Shown: positions 15,238-23,621 of the stretch, piece after piece
Layout of the letters: each line of letters opens with the position of its first letter
Numbering within the stretch: position 1 is the first letter of the stretch
DNA from: Limnohabitans sp.
Lineage (GTDB): Bacteria; Pseudomonadota; Gammaproteobacteria; Burkholderiales; Burkholderiaceae_C
Direction: 5' to 3'
DNA length: 24,258 bases
Assembly (NCBI GenBank): GCA_015657605.1
Contig: JACDQO010000166.1
Location: 1-24,258 of the forward strand
Program-made: the position numbers and the translations under genes
The notes under the pieces: generated by a model
What the model was told of the DNA's origin: nothing
Seen by the model: the letters and a program-made list of their open reading frames with translations, nothing else
The model's database searches: none

Positions 15238-16903
15238 TTAAAAATATTTGACGCCTTGCACCCAAAATCGGCCCGACTTATCAGGGGCCGAAGTGGACGC
15301 TTCGCTGCCCAATTTGCGGGCATAAAAAGCTTTCACGGCAAAATCACGGGCTTGGGTCCAATAGACACCTACCCCTGCACCGCTCAAGTGGCGGCGTTGA
15401 TCGCCAGCTGCCCAAGCTTGGTGGTGCAATTTGACGGTGCCGGCATCGATGAAGGCAGCCAAATGAACTTGGCCTGCTGCCTGGGCGGATACATCCAATT
15501 GCTTTCTGAGCTCCAGCGTCAAAAGAGCCCCTTCGTCGGCATAGGCCTCGCCCTCCGGATAAGCACGAACACCATTCATGCCACCCAACTCCATCTTTTC
15601 TGAAACGTCCAAATTTTGGGACGCGACTTGTCCCCTCAAGCCTGCAAACAATGACATGCTGGGGCTGGCACTTTGCAAACGGGATACGGCAAAACCCAAT
15701 TTAGAAAATGCACCATCGGTGCGCGCTGAGGCCAAGTCTCTGACCAAAGCCTCGGGTGTTCTGATGTCCAATGACCCCACTGACAACGCCAACGAATAGC
15801 TGTTCAGGCCACCGCCACCCCAGCGATCACGGTGGTCTCCGTACAGAGATGCCACAGCCACTTGCGCGCGTTTGTCAGTTTGTGAAGGTTCAGCATCAAT
15901 GCGGTCTTGAAATGTTTTGGCATCAAGGGACAGACCCACTGTCAGATTGCTCTGGCGCGAGCGCACCAAGGGGTATGTGCCAAACAATGAGGCGATGCGG
16001 GCATGGCCATGGGCTTTCAAGTCGGCAAACTCGCGCCCTAATTTGTAGCCCAAATCGCCGTAAGCCACGCCCACTCGGCCCCGGCCCATCGGCACTTGGT
16101 AAGCCGCCCGTGCATAGCGCAGTCCATGACCTGAGGTGAGAACGCGCAAAGTGGCCAAATCGCCTATGCCTGTGGGGTTGTTCACGTTGACAGTGCCACC
16201 GATCCGCTCCTCGCCGGTGTAGCGGTTTCCTGCGTTGTCGGCATCCACGCTGCCACTGATGCGTGCGCCGGGCAAGACATCCACCACCAAATCGGACAAG
16301 CCCACAGCGCTCCCCGGCATCAAGGTAGATCGGATGCCAACGCCAGGGATATCGGTCAACAACAACAAACGCTCTTCCAAGGGGCCTAAAGCGATCACAT
16401 CGCCGTAATTCAACCCCTCCAGGACAGTTTTCGGAACTTCGTTGTTCAAGCTGCTGGTGTTGTTCACCCTGATTTGACCGTACTGGCCCTCCAGCACCAT
16501 CAACGTCACCGCCCCCTCACGAATTTCTTGCGCGGGCAGATAGGTGCGGGCCAACAGGTAGCCGTTTTGTCGGTAATGCTGTGTGATGCGGTCGGCCATC
16601 ACCTGCAGAGCTTGGATGTTGAAATCGCGATCCGGCTCAAAACCCGTGACCTTCAGCAAATCGGCTTCTGGGTAGACGCTGGCACCGCGGATCTGCAAAT
16701 GGTGCACGGGGAAGGCGATCCCTGAAGCCAAGGGGGAGGGCGGCGCAGGTTGAGACCTCAGCTCTGTAGGCGCCAACAAGCCGGGCACCGTGGGTACGGT
16801 GGGTATTTGCTGCAACTGTCCACCCGCGCTGGGCAGTGTTTGCGCCCAAGCGCCTTGGGCCAGCAACAGGACCCAAAAAAGTCGACCATCTGTTTGTAAA
16901 CAT
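15238..16903 (-). CDS. TpsB transporter, ShlB/FhaC/HecB family, frameshifted in the signal peptide
   Basis: This is an Omp85-superfamily outer-membrane TpsB pore that secretes the downstream TpsA, with 554 aa if repaired. Domains: signal peptide; a Pro-rich linker; POTRA region beginning FPVHHLQIRGASVYPEADLL (about 65-140) and containing ALQVMADRITQHYRQNGYLL; then a 16-strand barrel with GNRYTGEERIGG and the motif VRAYPEGEAYADEGALLTLE, corresponding to the conserved VRGY(x)GE element. It ends in the C-terminal aromatic signature WVQGVKYF. The long frame runs upstream with no credible signal peptide. However, ATG 16903 in a neighbouring frame (MFTNRWSTF) joins after removing one base of the A6 run 16875-16880 to WVLLLAQGAWA-Q, a canonical signal peptide, with AAAGAG before the ATG. 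I therefore put the start at 16903. It is first in the tpsB-tpsA order. Confidence 0.9.
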
Positions 16904-17061
16904 CGGAACTCTTTCAAAGGTGAAGCCCCTGTACCAAGGGGATTGACGCCTTTGAGGATGCAAGCTTTGATGAACCCTGTCGGTTCGCCAAGGCACCAAA
17001 CGGCCTTATTTCTGGCGGCAAGCAGCACCTGCGCCTCTTCGCTGTACATCACAGTCTCCGG
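16904..17061. promoter_or_regulatory. Intergenic region between divergent tpsB and methyltransferase
   Basis: These 158 bases separate the start codons of tpsB (minus) and the methyltransferase (plus), and must hold the promoters of both unless upstream starts are used. On the minus strand it is an open frame from ATG 17049 (MYSEEAQVLLAARNKAVWCL) that merges with tpsB, which I read as chance or a short leader peptide. No clear sigma70 boxes are evident. Confidence 0.4.
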
Positions 17062-17848
17062 ATGCAAGGTGTACAGTCCTGCCAGCCAGCGCCTTTTGGT
17101 TTTTGCACGCGCGCTGCACCGATTGCTTTTTTGCACCCTTCATCACCCGGCTACCTGACCCGTCAGGACAGCATTGCGGTTGAGGGCGCGGACGACTTGA
17201 TCATCCGCGCCTTGCTCGACATCAACCAATTCCACGACCCTTTGGACGAGGCCTTGAATTTGGGCATCTCATCGGCAACTTGGCCCTTATTTGGCCTGCT
17301 GTGGCCCTCTGGCATGCACTTGGCGGAACGCATGGCGCGACGCCCCGTCACGGGGGAGCGCATTTTGGAAATTGGCTGCGGTCTGGGTTTGGCCAGTTTG
17401 GTGGCACACCGCCGTGGGGCTTTGGTGACGGCCAGCGATTGCCATCCTTTGGCACGTGCTTTTTTGGACGAAAACGCCCGCCTCAATGGCCTGCCGCCCT
17501 TGTGCTACCGGCACGGGCTCTGGGGGGCGCGCAGCGCTGCGTGAAGACGGATTGCCTGTGCTGACTGCGGCCAAGGATGCGCAGCTTGTGGGCCTGTTTG
17601 ATCTGATTGTGGGCAGCGACATCTTGTACGAACGCGACGACGCTGGCGCATTGGCCAGCTTCATCCATGCACATGCCGCGGCCCAATCGCAGGTGTGGGT
17701 GGTCGACCCCAACCGAGGCAACCGCGCTGCGTTTCACAAGCACATGACGCTGGCCGGTTTCAGTCTGCAAGAGCAGTTGCTGGACCGTCCAGCTCAAGTG
17801 GATGCACCCGCCTACAAAGGCCGCATGTTGACCTACACCCGCACCTGA
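17062..17848 (+). CDS. Class I SAM-dependent methyltransferase, frameshifted at a G6 run
   Basis: This Rossmann-fold methyltransferase of the Methyltransf_16/nicotinamide N-methyltransferase-like group (a family including protein-lysine methyltransferases) has about 261 aa after repair. Motif I is ILEIGCGLGLASL (residues 101-113), post-I is VTASDCHP, and the second half has LFDLIVGSDILYE and VWVVDPNRGNRAAFHK. The pre-motif SATWPLFGLLWPSGMHLAERM (about 71-91) is characteristic. The first frame ends at 17544, the second continues from about 17530. Removing one G from the run TGGGGGGCG (17522-17530) gives HGLWGRAALREDGLPVLTAA and an exact frame length. The N-terminal ~40 residues are unusually Cys/Ala-rich and the start is uncertain; another error upstream is possible. 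It is convergent with xthA, whose stop is 14 bases away. The substrate is unknown. Confidence 0.8.
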
Positions 17849-17862
17849 AACTTGGGGTGTGC

Positions 17863-18666
17863 TTACAGGCTGAAGTCGTATTCCACTGTGAACGGCGCAT
17901 GGTCCGAAAACTTCTCGGCCTTGTAGATGGACTCCTTGCGTGCCTTTTCGGCCAACGCAGGTGTCGCCAAGTGGTAGTCCAGCCGCCAGCCCACGTTCTT
18001 GGCATAGGCTTGTCCTCGGTTACTCCACCAGGTGTAGCAGTCGTCGGTGGTGTGCGGTTGCAGCTGGCGGTACACATCCACCACGCCGCCTTCGGTGGTC
18101 AGCCGGGTCATCCAGGCACGCTCTTCAGGCAAAAAGCCGCTGTTCTTGAGATTGCCCTTCCAGTTTTTCAGGTCAGCCTGTTGGTGGGCGATGTTGATGT
18201 CGCTGCACACCACAAATTCGCGCTCGCCTTTGAGCGCCATCAGGTGCGGGTACATTTTGTCCAAGAAACGAAACTTGGCCTCTTGTCGCTCGGGGCCCGA
18301 TGAGCCACTCGGAAAGTAACTGCTGATGATGGACATCTTGCGAGAGGGCGTGTCAAAGCGCAGCTCCACATAGCGGCCTTCGGCGTCGAACTCGCCGCCG
18401 TCAAAGCCGACCACCACGTCGCTGGGTTCGTGGCGGGTGTAAACGGCCACGCCCGAGTAGCCTTTTTTCTCGGCAAAGTGGAAGTGGCCCTTCAAACCAG
18501 CCAGTTCTTCAAACTTGCCCGCCACGTCGGGGGCCTGGGCTTTGACTTCCTGCACGCAAATACAATCAGGCTTTTCTTGCGCCAGCCATGCGGCGACCCC
18601 TTTGGTCGTGGCCGAACGGATGCCGTTGAGGTTGAGGCTGGTGAGTTTGAACAAGGATTTCCCCAT
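17863..18666 (-). CDS. xthA: Exodeoxyribonuclease III
   Basis: This 267-aa AP endonuclease/3'-5' exonuclease of the ExoIII/APE1 family acts in base-excision repair in the cytoplasm. Motifs: [12 protein letters not shown] with the metal-binding Asn, CVQEVKAQ (metal-binding Glu 40), [20 protein letters not shown] with the active-site Tyr, [20 protein letters not shown] (Asp/Asn pair), WRLDYHLAT and the terminal FSDHAPF with the catalytic Asp-His. The length matches the family (about 260-270). The ATG (18664-18666) overlaps the pyrE start on the other strand within the tetranucleotide CATG, so the promoter for xthA must lie inside pyrE coding sequence. The family also includes exoA; either name is acceptable. 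Confidence 0.95.
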   Translation of the reverse strand: MGKSLFKLTSLNLNGIRSATTKGVAAWLAQEKPDCICVQEVKAQAPDVAGKFEELAGLKGHFHFAEKKGYSGVAVYTRHEPSDVVVGFDGGEFDAEGRYVELRFDTPSRKMSIISSYFPSGSSGPERQEAKFRFLDKMYPHLMALKGEREFVVCSDINIAHQQADLKNWKGNLKNSGFLPEERAWMTRLTTEGGVVDVYRQLQPHTTDDCYTWWSNRGQAYAKNVGWRLDYHLATPALAEKARKESIYKAEKFSDHAPFTVEYDFSL

Positions 18667-19369
18667 GGTGACAGGACAGGCAAGCAGCGCCGAGATGCAG
18701 GCGCTCGCTCAGGAATTTGTGCAGTTTGCGGTCGATTCGGGCGTCTTGCGCTTTGGACAATTCAAAACCAAAGCCGGTCGGATGAGCCCCTACTTCTTCA
18801 ACGCCGGTCTGTTTGACGACGGCGCCAAGCTCAGCCGACTGGCGCAATTCTATGCAAAAGCCCTGCTGGCCAGCGGCATCGAATTCGACATGATTTTCGG
18901 CCCGGCTTACAAAGGCATCCCGCTGGGCGCAGCGGTGGCGGTTGAGTTGGCCCGACTGGGCAAGAACGTGCCTTTTGCCTACAACCGCAAAGAAGCCAAA
19001 GACCACGGTGAGGGTGGCAGCTTGGTAGGCGCCCCGCTCAAGGGCCGTGTGCTGATCGTGGATGACGTGATGAGCGCTGGTACCGCTGCACGCGAATCCA
19101 TTGCGCTGATCCAGGCCGCTGGGGCCACGCCTCACGCCATTGCGATTGCACTCGACCGCCAAGAGATGGCCACCGAAAAGCAAGTCGACGGCTCGGTCAA
19201 AGATGTTCCGCACAGCGCTGTTCAATATGTGCGCAACACGCTGGGCATGCAGGTGTGCACCATTGCCCAATTGTCCGATTTGCTTGATTTTTTAGCCGCC
19301 CACGCCGACAGCGCATGGGGTGAGCACCTGCCCGTGGTACGCGCTTACAGGGAACGCTACGGCGTTTGA
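18665..19369 (+). CDS. pyrE: Orotate phosphoribosyltransferase
   Basis: This 234-aa cytoplasmic PRTase converts orotate and PRPP to OMP in pyrimidine biosynthesis. It has the type I PRTase PRPP loop [13 protein letters not shown] (residues 129-141), the flexible loop [11 protein letters not shown] (108-118) and the orotate-binding N-terminal [20 protein letters not shown] (33-52). ATG 18665 is favoured because AAGGA lies 8 bases upstream; a later in-frame Met at residue 11 is the main alternative. It is divergent from xthA with overlapping start codons, so there is no non-coding space between them. A hairpin plus T-run terminator follows 60 bases after the stop. Confidence 0.95.
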   Translation: MVTGQASSAEMQALAQEFVQFAVDSGVLRFGQFKTKAGRMSPYFFNAGLFDDGAKLSRLAQFYAKALLASGIEFDMIFGPAYKGIPLGAAVAVELARLGKNVPFAYNRKEAKDHGEGGSLVGAPLKGRVLIVDDVMSAGTAARESIALIQAAGATPHAIAIALDRQEMATEKQVDGSVKDVPHSAVQYVRNTLGMQVCTIAQLSDLLDFLAAHADSAWGEHLPVVRAYRERYGV

Positions 19370-19428
19370 TTCGATTCTTTAGCCCCTAATCCTTTTGGGT
19401 GATTCGTTTTGAATCCTCCTTATTGATA

Positions 19429-19457
19429 ATGCCATTTTTGCCACAAATGGCATTTTT
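19429..19457 (+). terminator. Intrinsic terminator after pyrE
   Basis: Perfect 9-bp inverted repeat ATGCCATTT (19429-19437) and AAATGGCAT (19445-19453), 7-base loop, followed by TTTT. It ends the pyrE transcript and separates it from the HTH regulator downstream. Confidence 0.8.
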
Positions 19458-19575
19458 AAATGAAGCATCATCCAACACCTGTATTTTTTACCCTGTCTGT
19501 CTTCGTGCATGTTGTGAAACCACAAATTCAGCACATACAAAGTCCGATTTCTTTTCTCTCGGTGATGGCGCCATC

Positions 19576-20188
19576 ATGCTGAATGAACCTTTGTCTGATG
19601 CCAGTTCAACTCAGTTCTTGAGCACGGCCAGTGCGGCCAAAATTTGGACTTTCGACGACCTTGGTGCAAACCTTGGTGGACCAAGGTGATCTCAAGGGTT
19701 GGAAAACCCGTGGTGGTCATCGCAGGATTTCATCCTCCTCGATTTTGGAATACCGAAGTCAAGCTCACATGACTTTGAGTCGAAAAGTCAGAACTTCGGC
19801 CCCGCCCCAGATCAGTGTTGTGGTCGAGAATTCGGAATGGATCCACTCTTTCAAAGCGGAGTTGACCGAGTGGAAGTTGCCGATCGAGGTACGGTTTTTT
19901 GAATCGGTCACAGAAGCCATTTTGGACCTGAGCGCACACCGGCCGGACATGCTGGTCATGGAGATGTCTTCGCCCTTGGCCCAGCAAGAAAAAACTTTGC
20001 AGGCCCTTGAGAACTTCAATCAGCGCGGCAAATCCCCCCTGTCGGTGGTGATCATCACGCAAGAAAAAGGCTTGGTTTCTTCTTTACCTCGGACTTCAGC
20101 ATCGACCATTCAGCTGGTTCCCGGTCCGATTTCGTCGGTTTGGCTGCATGCGTACTTGATTGGCATCTTGGCATCTAAGCGGATGTGA
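19576..20188 (+). CDS. Excisionase-type HTH protein with degenerate receiver-like domain, frameshifted
   Basis: This is a two-part protein of about 204 aa after repair. The N-terminal half is a MerR/excisionase-type winged HTH: FLSTASAAKI(LG)LSTTLVQTLVDQ, then GDLKGWKTRGGHRRIS, where GGHRRI is the wing signature. The first frame starts at ATG 19576 (MLNEPLSDASSTQF) and breaks near 19639-19647 (AAAATTTGG). Adding T and G gives AAKILGLSTT, the family pattern; deleting one base also restores the frame. The C-terminal half (about 79-198: ISVVVENSEWIHSF, ELTEWKLPIEVRFFESVTEA, RPDMLVMEMSSP, SVVIITQEK) has the beta-alpha rhythm of a CheY-like receiver, but the acidic pair is E-N and the phospho-acceptor position is Glu (about residue 130) instead of Asp. 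It probably acts as a DNA-binding regulator. It stands alone in + orientation after the pyrE terminator. Confidence 0.75.
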
Positions 20189-20773
20189 CAGGCACTGAGC
20201 CAAGGGCAGCTTGTCGATCGCAATTGGTGCGGCTGGCGGGGGCAAAGGACATACCCGCGAAGCTACGCGGACCAGCGCATTCCTGTACTCTGTGGAACAG
20301 AAACCCGGAGAGAAACCCGATCAACCTAGACATCGTCAGTTAAATGGTCGTTCGTGTGGGACTTTTACCCACTGCAGAAAAACAACGTTATGTGATAAAT
20401 ATTTTTCTTCACGGAACTGTCTGACAAAAGTTTGAGCTTTTGGTCGAATGCGTCTGATGAAACATTTACACCTGCACAAGTACAGCCTGCGCTAAGTAAA
20501 TGGCAGCTGCAGAAAATTGCATTTCTGCCTTCAGGAAATCATCTAAGATAGCCATCAGACAGGGTCGAACCCGTTCTTTAGCTAAGAACGGTAAGCCTTG
20601 ATCGAGGCGGCATGTCATGCACCAATTTGGATGCACAGCACATGAAAAGGCCACGGGGCGTAAGAGCCGCGTCATACGCAACCTACCTGTAACCAATAGG
20701 CGAGGCGGTGCTATGACGCAAACATTTTCAGCCCGTCATTTCGCTACCTTGCCAAACGCAAAGGAAACGCAAA
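20189..20773. other. 585-bp region without convincing gene; probable left part of the mobile element
   Basis: This region has no ORF with good start, length and codon pattern; short candidate frames on both strands lack recognisable domains. It is more AT-rich in the middle. Small hairpins are visible: GTGGG/CCCAC at 20356-20372, GCAGAAA/TTTCTGC at 20509-20528, and CCGTTCTT/AAGAACGG at 20571-20591 (loop TAGCT). It separates the chromosomal HTH gene from the AlpA-like gene, so the left attachment site and the promoter of the AlpA-primase genes are likely here. No tRNA is recognised. Confidence 0.45.
20571..20591. repeat. 8-bp perfect inverted repeat upstream of the AlpA-like gene
   Basis: CCGTTCTT (20571-20578), loop TAGCT, AAGAACGG (20584-20591). 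There is no T-run after it. It lies about 180 bases before the AlpA-like ATG. It could be an operator, an RNA hairpin, or chance. Confidence 0.4.
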
Positions 20774-20971
20774 ATGACTGAAGAAACGACCACTAAACTG
20801 CTGTCAGCGGAAACAATCGTTTCTCGCCTCGAGATCGGCCACACAACGCTGTACAAGTTAGTTAAGGCTGGACAGCTGCCCGCCATTCACTTCAGTAAGC
20901 GACTGGTACGCTATCGCTTGAATGACGTGGAGAAGTTGCTTGAAAATTTGCAACAAGGGGGCGCCAAATGA
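20774..20971 (+). CDS. AlpA-like / excisionase-type HTH protein
   Basis: This 65-aa DNA-binding protein of the HTH_17/AlpA/excisionase type has one domain (about residues 9-60: LLSAETIVSRLEIGHTTLYK, LVKAGQLPAIHFSKRLVRYR, LNDVEKLLENL). The winged-HTH pattern with an Arg-rich wing is typical. In phage satellites and integrative elements such proteins often activate integrase/excision or replication genes. AAGGAAA (20761-20767) 6 bases before the ATG is a strong ribosome binding site that fixes the start. Its TGA overlaps the ATG of the primase gene (ATGA at 20968-20971), so the two are translationally coupled. Control of excision, replication or both is inferred only. Confidence 0.85.
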   Translation: MTEETTTKLLSAETIVSRLEIGHTTLYKLVKAGQLPAIHFSKRLVRYRLNDVEKLLENLQQGGAK

Positions 20972-23376
20972 AGTCACCCCTCGAATTTGCATTGGCATAC
21001 GCCAAATTGGGCTGGTCTATTTTTCCCGTTTGGTCATCCAGCGTACATGTTCGTTGCCGTTGCCCGAAGGGCAATGACTGCCAATCTCCAGGAAAACACC
21101 CACACGGCCTGGCACCGCACGGCCACCTCGACGCGACAACTGACACAGTGACCATCGAACGGTGGTTTGCGTCTGATTCGCAAGCGGGAATCGGTATAAC
21201 CTGTGACCGTTCTGGTCTGGTTGTGTTGGACATAGATCCACGGAACGGCGGAACAGAAACACTCGCCAAGATTGAAACTGAGCATGGGCCCCTGACCTCA
21301 CACTGTGTCGCTGACACGCAAGGGGGCGGTGAGCATCGGTACTTTCAAGTCGATCCCGATGTCACATTTCCGGCCACCCTTGGACCGGGCCTAGACCTTA
21401 AGCATCACGGCTACGTAATCGTTGAACCTTCCAAAGGTCCACTTGGCCAGTACCGTTGGCGCGAAGGATGCAGCCCGTTCGAGGGCGGCCAGCCTAGCGA
21501 GTTGCCGGATTGCATCATCAGCCTGTGTCGGTCCATTGGAAAACGCAAACGGTCTGCCGACCAAAGCTACCCAGTCGCTACGGCTCAGACGTTCAACGAC
21601 CTGCGTGACGCACTCAGGCACATCAACGCCGACGATTACCAAACCTGGGTCACAGTCGGCTTGGCACTGCGCCCGTACGAAGAAATCGGCTACGACATCT
21701 GGAAGGGGTGGAGCGCAACCAGTAAGAAATTCGACGAAAAGGCCCTGCGGTACAAGTGGGACCGTGACATCGACTACCCCGAAAGCGTCACCTACCTCAG
21801 CATATTCGCAATGGCGCGAGACGCTGGCTGGAGTGGCAACTCACCTAGCGACGCAAGCCACACACACGCAGCTGATGACGAGTTACAGGATCCCGAAAAC
21901 TTGTTTGAAATTCATGAACCCGCAGCGTTTGATCCCGACGCATCTCTACCGCCTGTTATCGCCGACTGGGTAAAGGCGCACGCAGCTGCGTCCGGGCTGG
22001 ATGCTGTCGGCTACGCGTTCGCCGCTCTGCCTGTCTTGGCAGCAGCGACCAATCGAGACGTTCGTATCAACCTTGGTCACGGTCACAACGTGCCCGTAAT
22101 CATCTGGTCGGCCATTGTTGGCGCAACCGGTAGTGGCAAATCACCTGCCATGATTGCGGCGCATAGACCACTGTCTGCTATGAACGCGCGCGAATTTCAA
22201 CGGGTTCAGGCGGAAAAGCGGATGTGGGCAAAGACCCCAAAGAGCGAACGCGCACCGGAACAACCAGCATTGAGACATGTCCGCTACACATCAGACACCA
22301 CGACCGAGGCCTTGACTGCCAACTTGGCCAATTCTGATGGTCCACGCCTATTGGTGCACTACGACGAAGGCAGCGGCTGGCTCAACAACATGGGCCGTTA
22401 CTCTTCCGGCGGGGACGGTGACCGCGCGACCTACCTATCCTCTTGGCTTGGACTACCAAACCATATCGTTTCACGCGTCGGACGCGGTGAGATCTTCGTT
22501 CCGGAACTCGGTGCCAACATCTTGTTTGGCATCACGCCGAACAAGATCAAGGAAGGCCTTGAAGAGGCCACGGCGGAGGGTCTACTTGCACGCACGTGGG
22601 TTTGCCTGATCCAGCGCCGCACCAAATCCAAAAGCTCTGGGCCAGATGACTCAAACCTGGCGTATGTCGATGACACGTACGCACAGCTCGTTCAAGCCAT
22701 ATCAAAGATCCACGACTGCGAGGTCAGCTTCCGCCCGCAAGCCCAGGCGCAACTCGATGATTTGCGAGCGCGTTATGGCGACATGTCGGTGGACTTGGAA
22801 TCGACCCTCCCGGCTTTGGCGGCGGTACTTGCAAAGGCAGCAGAAAACTTGGGGCGTTTGGCTGGGTTGTTTCGACTGTGCCGTGAGCCGGAACCTCCTT
22901 ACATTAAGTTTTCGATTCAACCTCGCTGGACCATTGAAATCGATGACCTCTCGTTAGCTAAGAATCTGATGGATGTAGCTCTCGACCACGCACAGGCGGC
23001 ATACACAGGGCTGCTAATGACCGACAAACCAACAGCCGTCGCACGCGAATGTGCCCTAAAGATTCTCAGGTTGCACCTCGACAATCACAACACCCGTGAG
23101 GTTCATCGCGACCAGTTCATGAAAATCGCCGCCTTCAAGAACGCAGACAAATTGACTCAAGCAGGCGCACTTGAGTTACTGCGCACCTATCACTGGCTAG
23201 TCAGGGATACAACGCAACGCCATCATCAAAGCGGCGGACGCTTTAGCGATGGCACACGTTGGCTGATCAATCGCAAGGCACTGGACGGGCGCTTCAATAC
23301 ATATGCAATCGAAAGTGCCTCAAGAGCAGCGGCGGCGATAAGTGCACTTCGCACAATATCCCGAACCGGACGGTAA
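20968..23376 (+). CDS. PrimPol / PriCT_2 / DUF3987 replication protein
   Basis: This 802-aa multi-domain replication protein of mobile elements is intact. The N-terminal bifunctional primase-polymerase domain (about 5-185) carries a Cys-rich CRCPKGNDCQSPGKHP motif (30-45), catalytic VVLDIDPRNGG (DID, 88-90), GGGEHRYF (119-126) and HHGYVIVEPS. A PriCT_2-like primase C-terminal region follows (about 208-288: DDYQTWVTVGLALRP, WKGWSATSKKFDEKALRYKW, YLSIFAMARDAGW). The C-terminal DUF3987 helicase/ATPase-like part has Walker A GATGSGKS (385-392) and a putative Walker B LLVHYDEGSGWL. The protein could prime and unwind replication of an excised element. It starts inside the AlpA-like gene's stop, giving a two-gene operon. 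A large GC-rich inverted repeat starts 6 bases after its stop. Exact helicase activity is inferred, not shown. Confidence 0.93.
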   Translation: MKSPLEFALAYAKLGWSIFPVWSSSVHVRCRCPKGNDCQSPGKHPHGLAPHGHLDATTDTVTIERWFASDSQAGIGITCDRSGLVVLDIDPRNGGTETLAKIETEHGPLTSHCVADTQGGGEHRYFQVDPDVTFPATLGPGLDLKHHGYVIVEPSKGPLGQYRWREGCSPFEGGQPSELPDCIISLCRSIGKRKRSADQSYPVATAQTFNDLRDALRHINADDYQTWVTVGLALRPYEEIGYDIWKGWSATSKKFDEKALRYKWDRDIDYPESVTYLSIFAMARDAGWSGNSPSDASHTHAADDELQDPENLFEIHEPAAFDPDASLPPVIADWVKAHAAASGLDAVGYAFAALPVLAAATNRDVRINLGHGHNVPVIIWSAIVGATGSGKSPAMIAAHRPLSAMNAREFQRVQAEKRMWAKTPKSERAPEQPALRHVRYTSDTTTEALTANLANSDGPRLLVHYDEGSGWLNNMGRYSSGGDGDRATYLSSWLGLPNHIVSRVGRGEIFVPELGANILFGITPNKIKEGLEEATAEGLLARTWVCLIQRRTKSKSSGPDDSNLAYVDDTYAQLVQAISKIHDCEVSFRPQAQAQLDDLRARYGDMSVDLESTLPALAAVLAKAAENLGRLAGLFRLCREPEPPYIKFSIQPRWTIEIDDLSLAKNLMDVALDHAQAAYTGLLMTDKPTAVARECALKILRLHLDNHNTREVHRDQFMKIAAFKNADKLTQAGALELLRTYHWLVRDTTQRHHQSGGRFSDGTRWLINRKALDGRFNTYAIESASRAAAAISALRTISRTGR

Positions 23377-23381
23377 AAGCT

Positions 23382-23493
23382 AACTCTTATCCCCCTTACC
23401 CCCTCCATGTGTGAGATGACTACAAAAATTATTTTTTTATGTTTATCAAAAGCATGGGCAGAATTTTTCCGGGGGATTACGGGGATAAGAGTT
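23382..23493. repeat. Spaced GC-rich inverted repeat between primase and integrase
   Basis: The left arm AACTCTTATCCCC then CTTA then CCCCC (23382-23403) pairs with the right arm GGGGG then ATTAC then GGGGATAAGAGTT (23471-23493): 13 bp perfect plus 5 bp perfect around a small mismatched bulge. The 67-base spacer is AT-rich, including a T7 run. The left arm itself holds two related units, TTATCCCCC and TTACCCCC. It could be a terminator/processing hairpin, a cruciform, or a replication origin feature for the primase element. Confidence 0.65.
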
Positions 23494-23621
23494 CTTACTG
23501 CAAAGCGCTTATTCCCACCCAATCTGAATGGCAATGGCTTTGCCTTTTCACAAATGCCACCGAAAATTTTCTCGACTTGCCAGTATTTAACTTGCAGGCC
23601 GATAACTCCTAACTGCGCTCC

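Noticed and set aside
20561..20575. AGGGTCGAACCC as a possible tRNA T-arm
   Set aside because: No acceptor, D or anticodon arms can be folded around it; it is a small palindrome.
20466..20696. 76-codon minus-strand frame in the gene-poor region
   Set aside because: No ribosome binding site or recognisable motif; composition does not look coding. Kept as non-coding.
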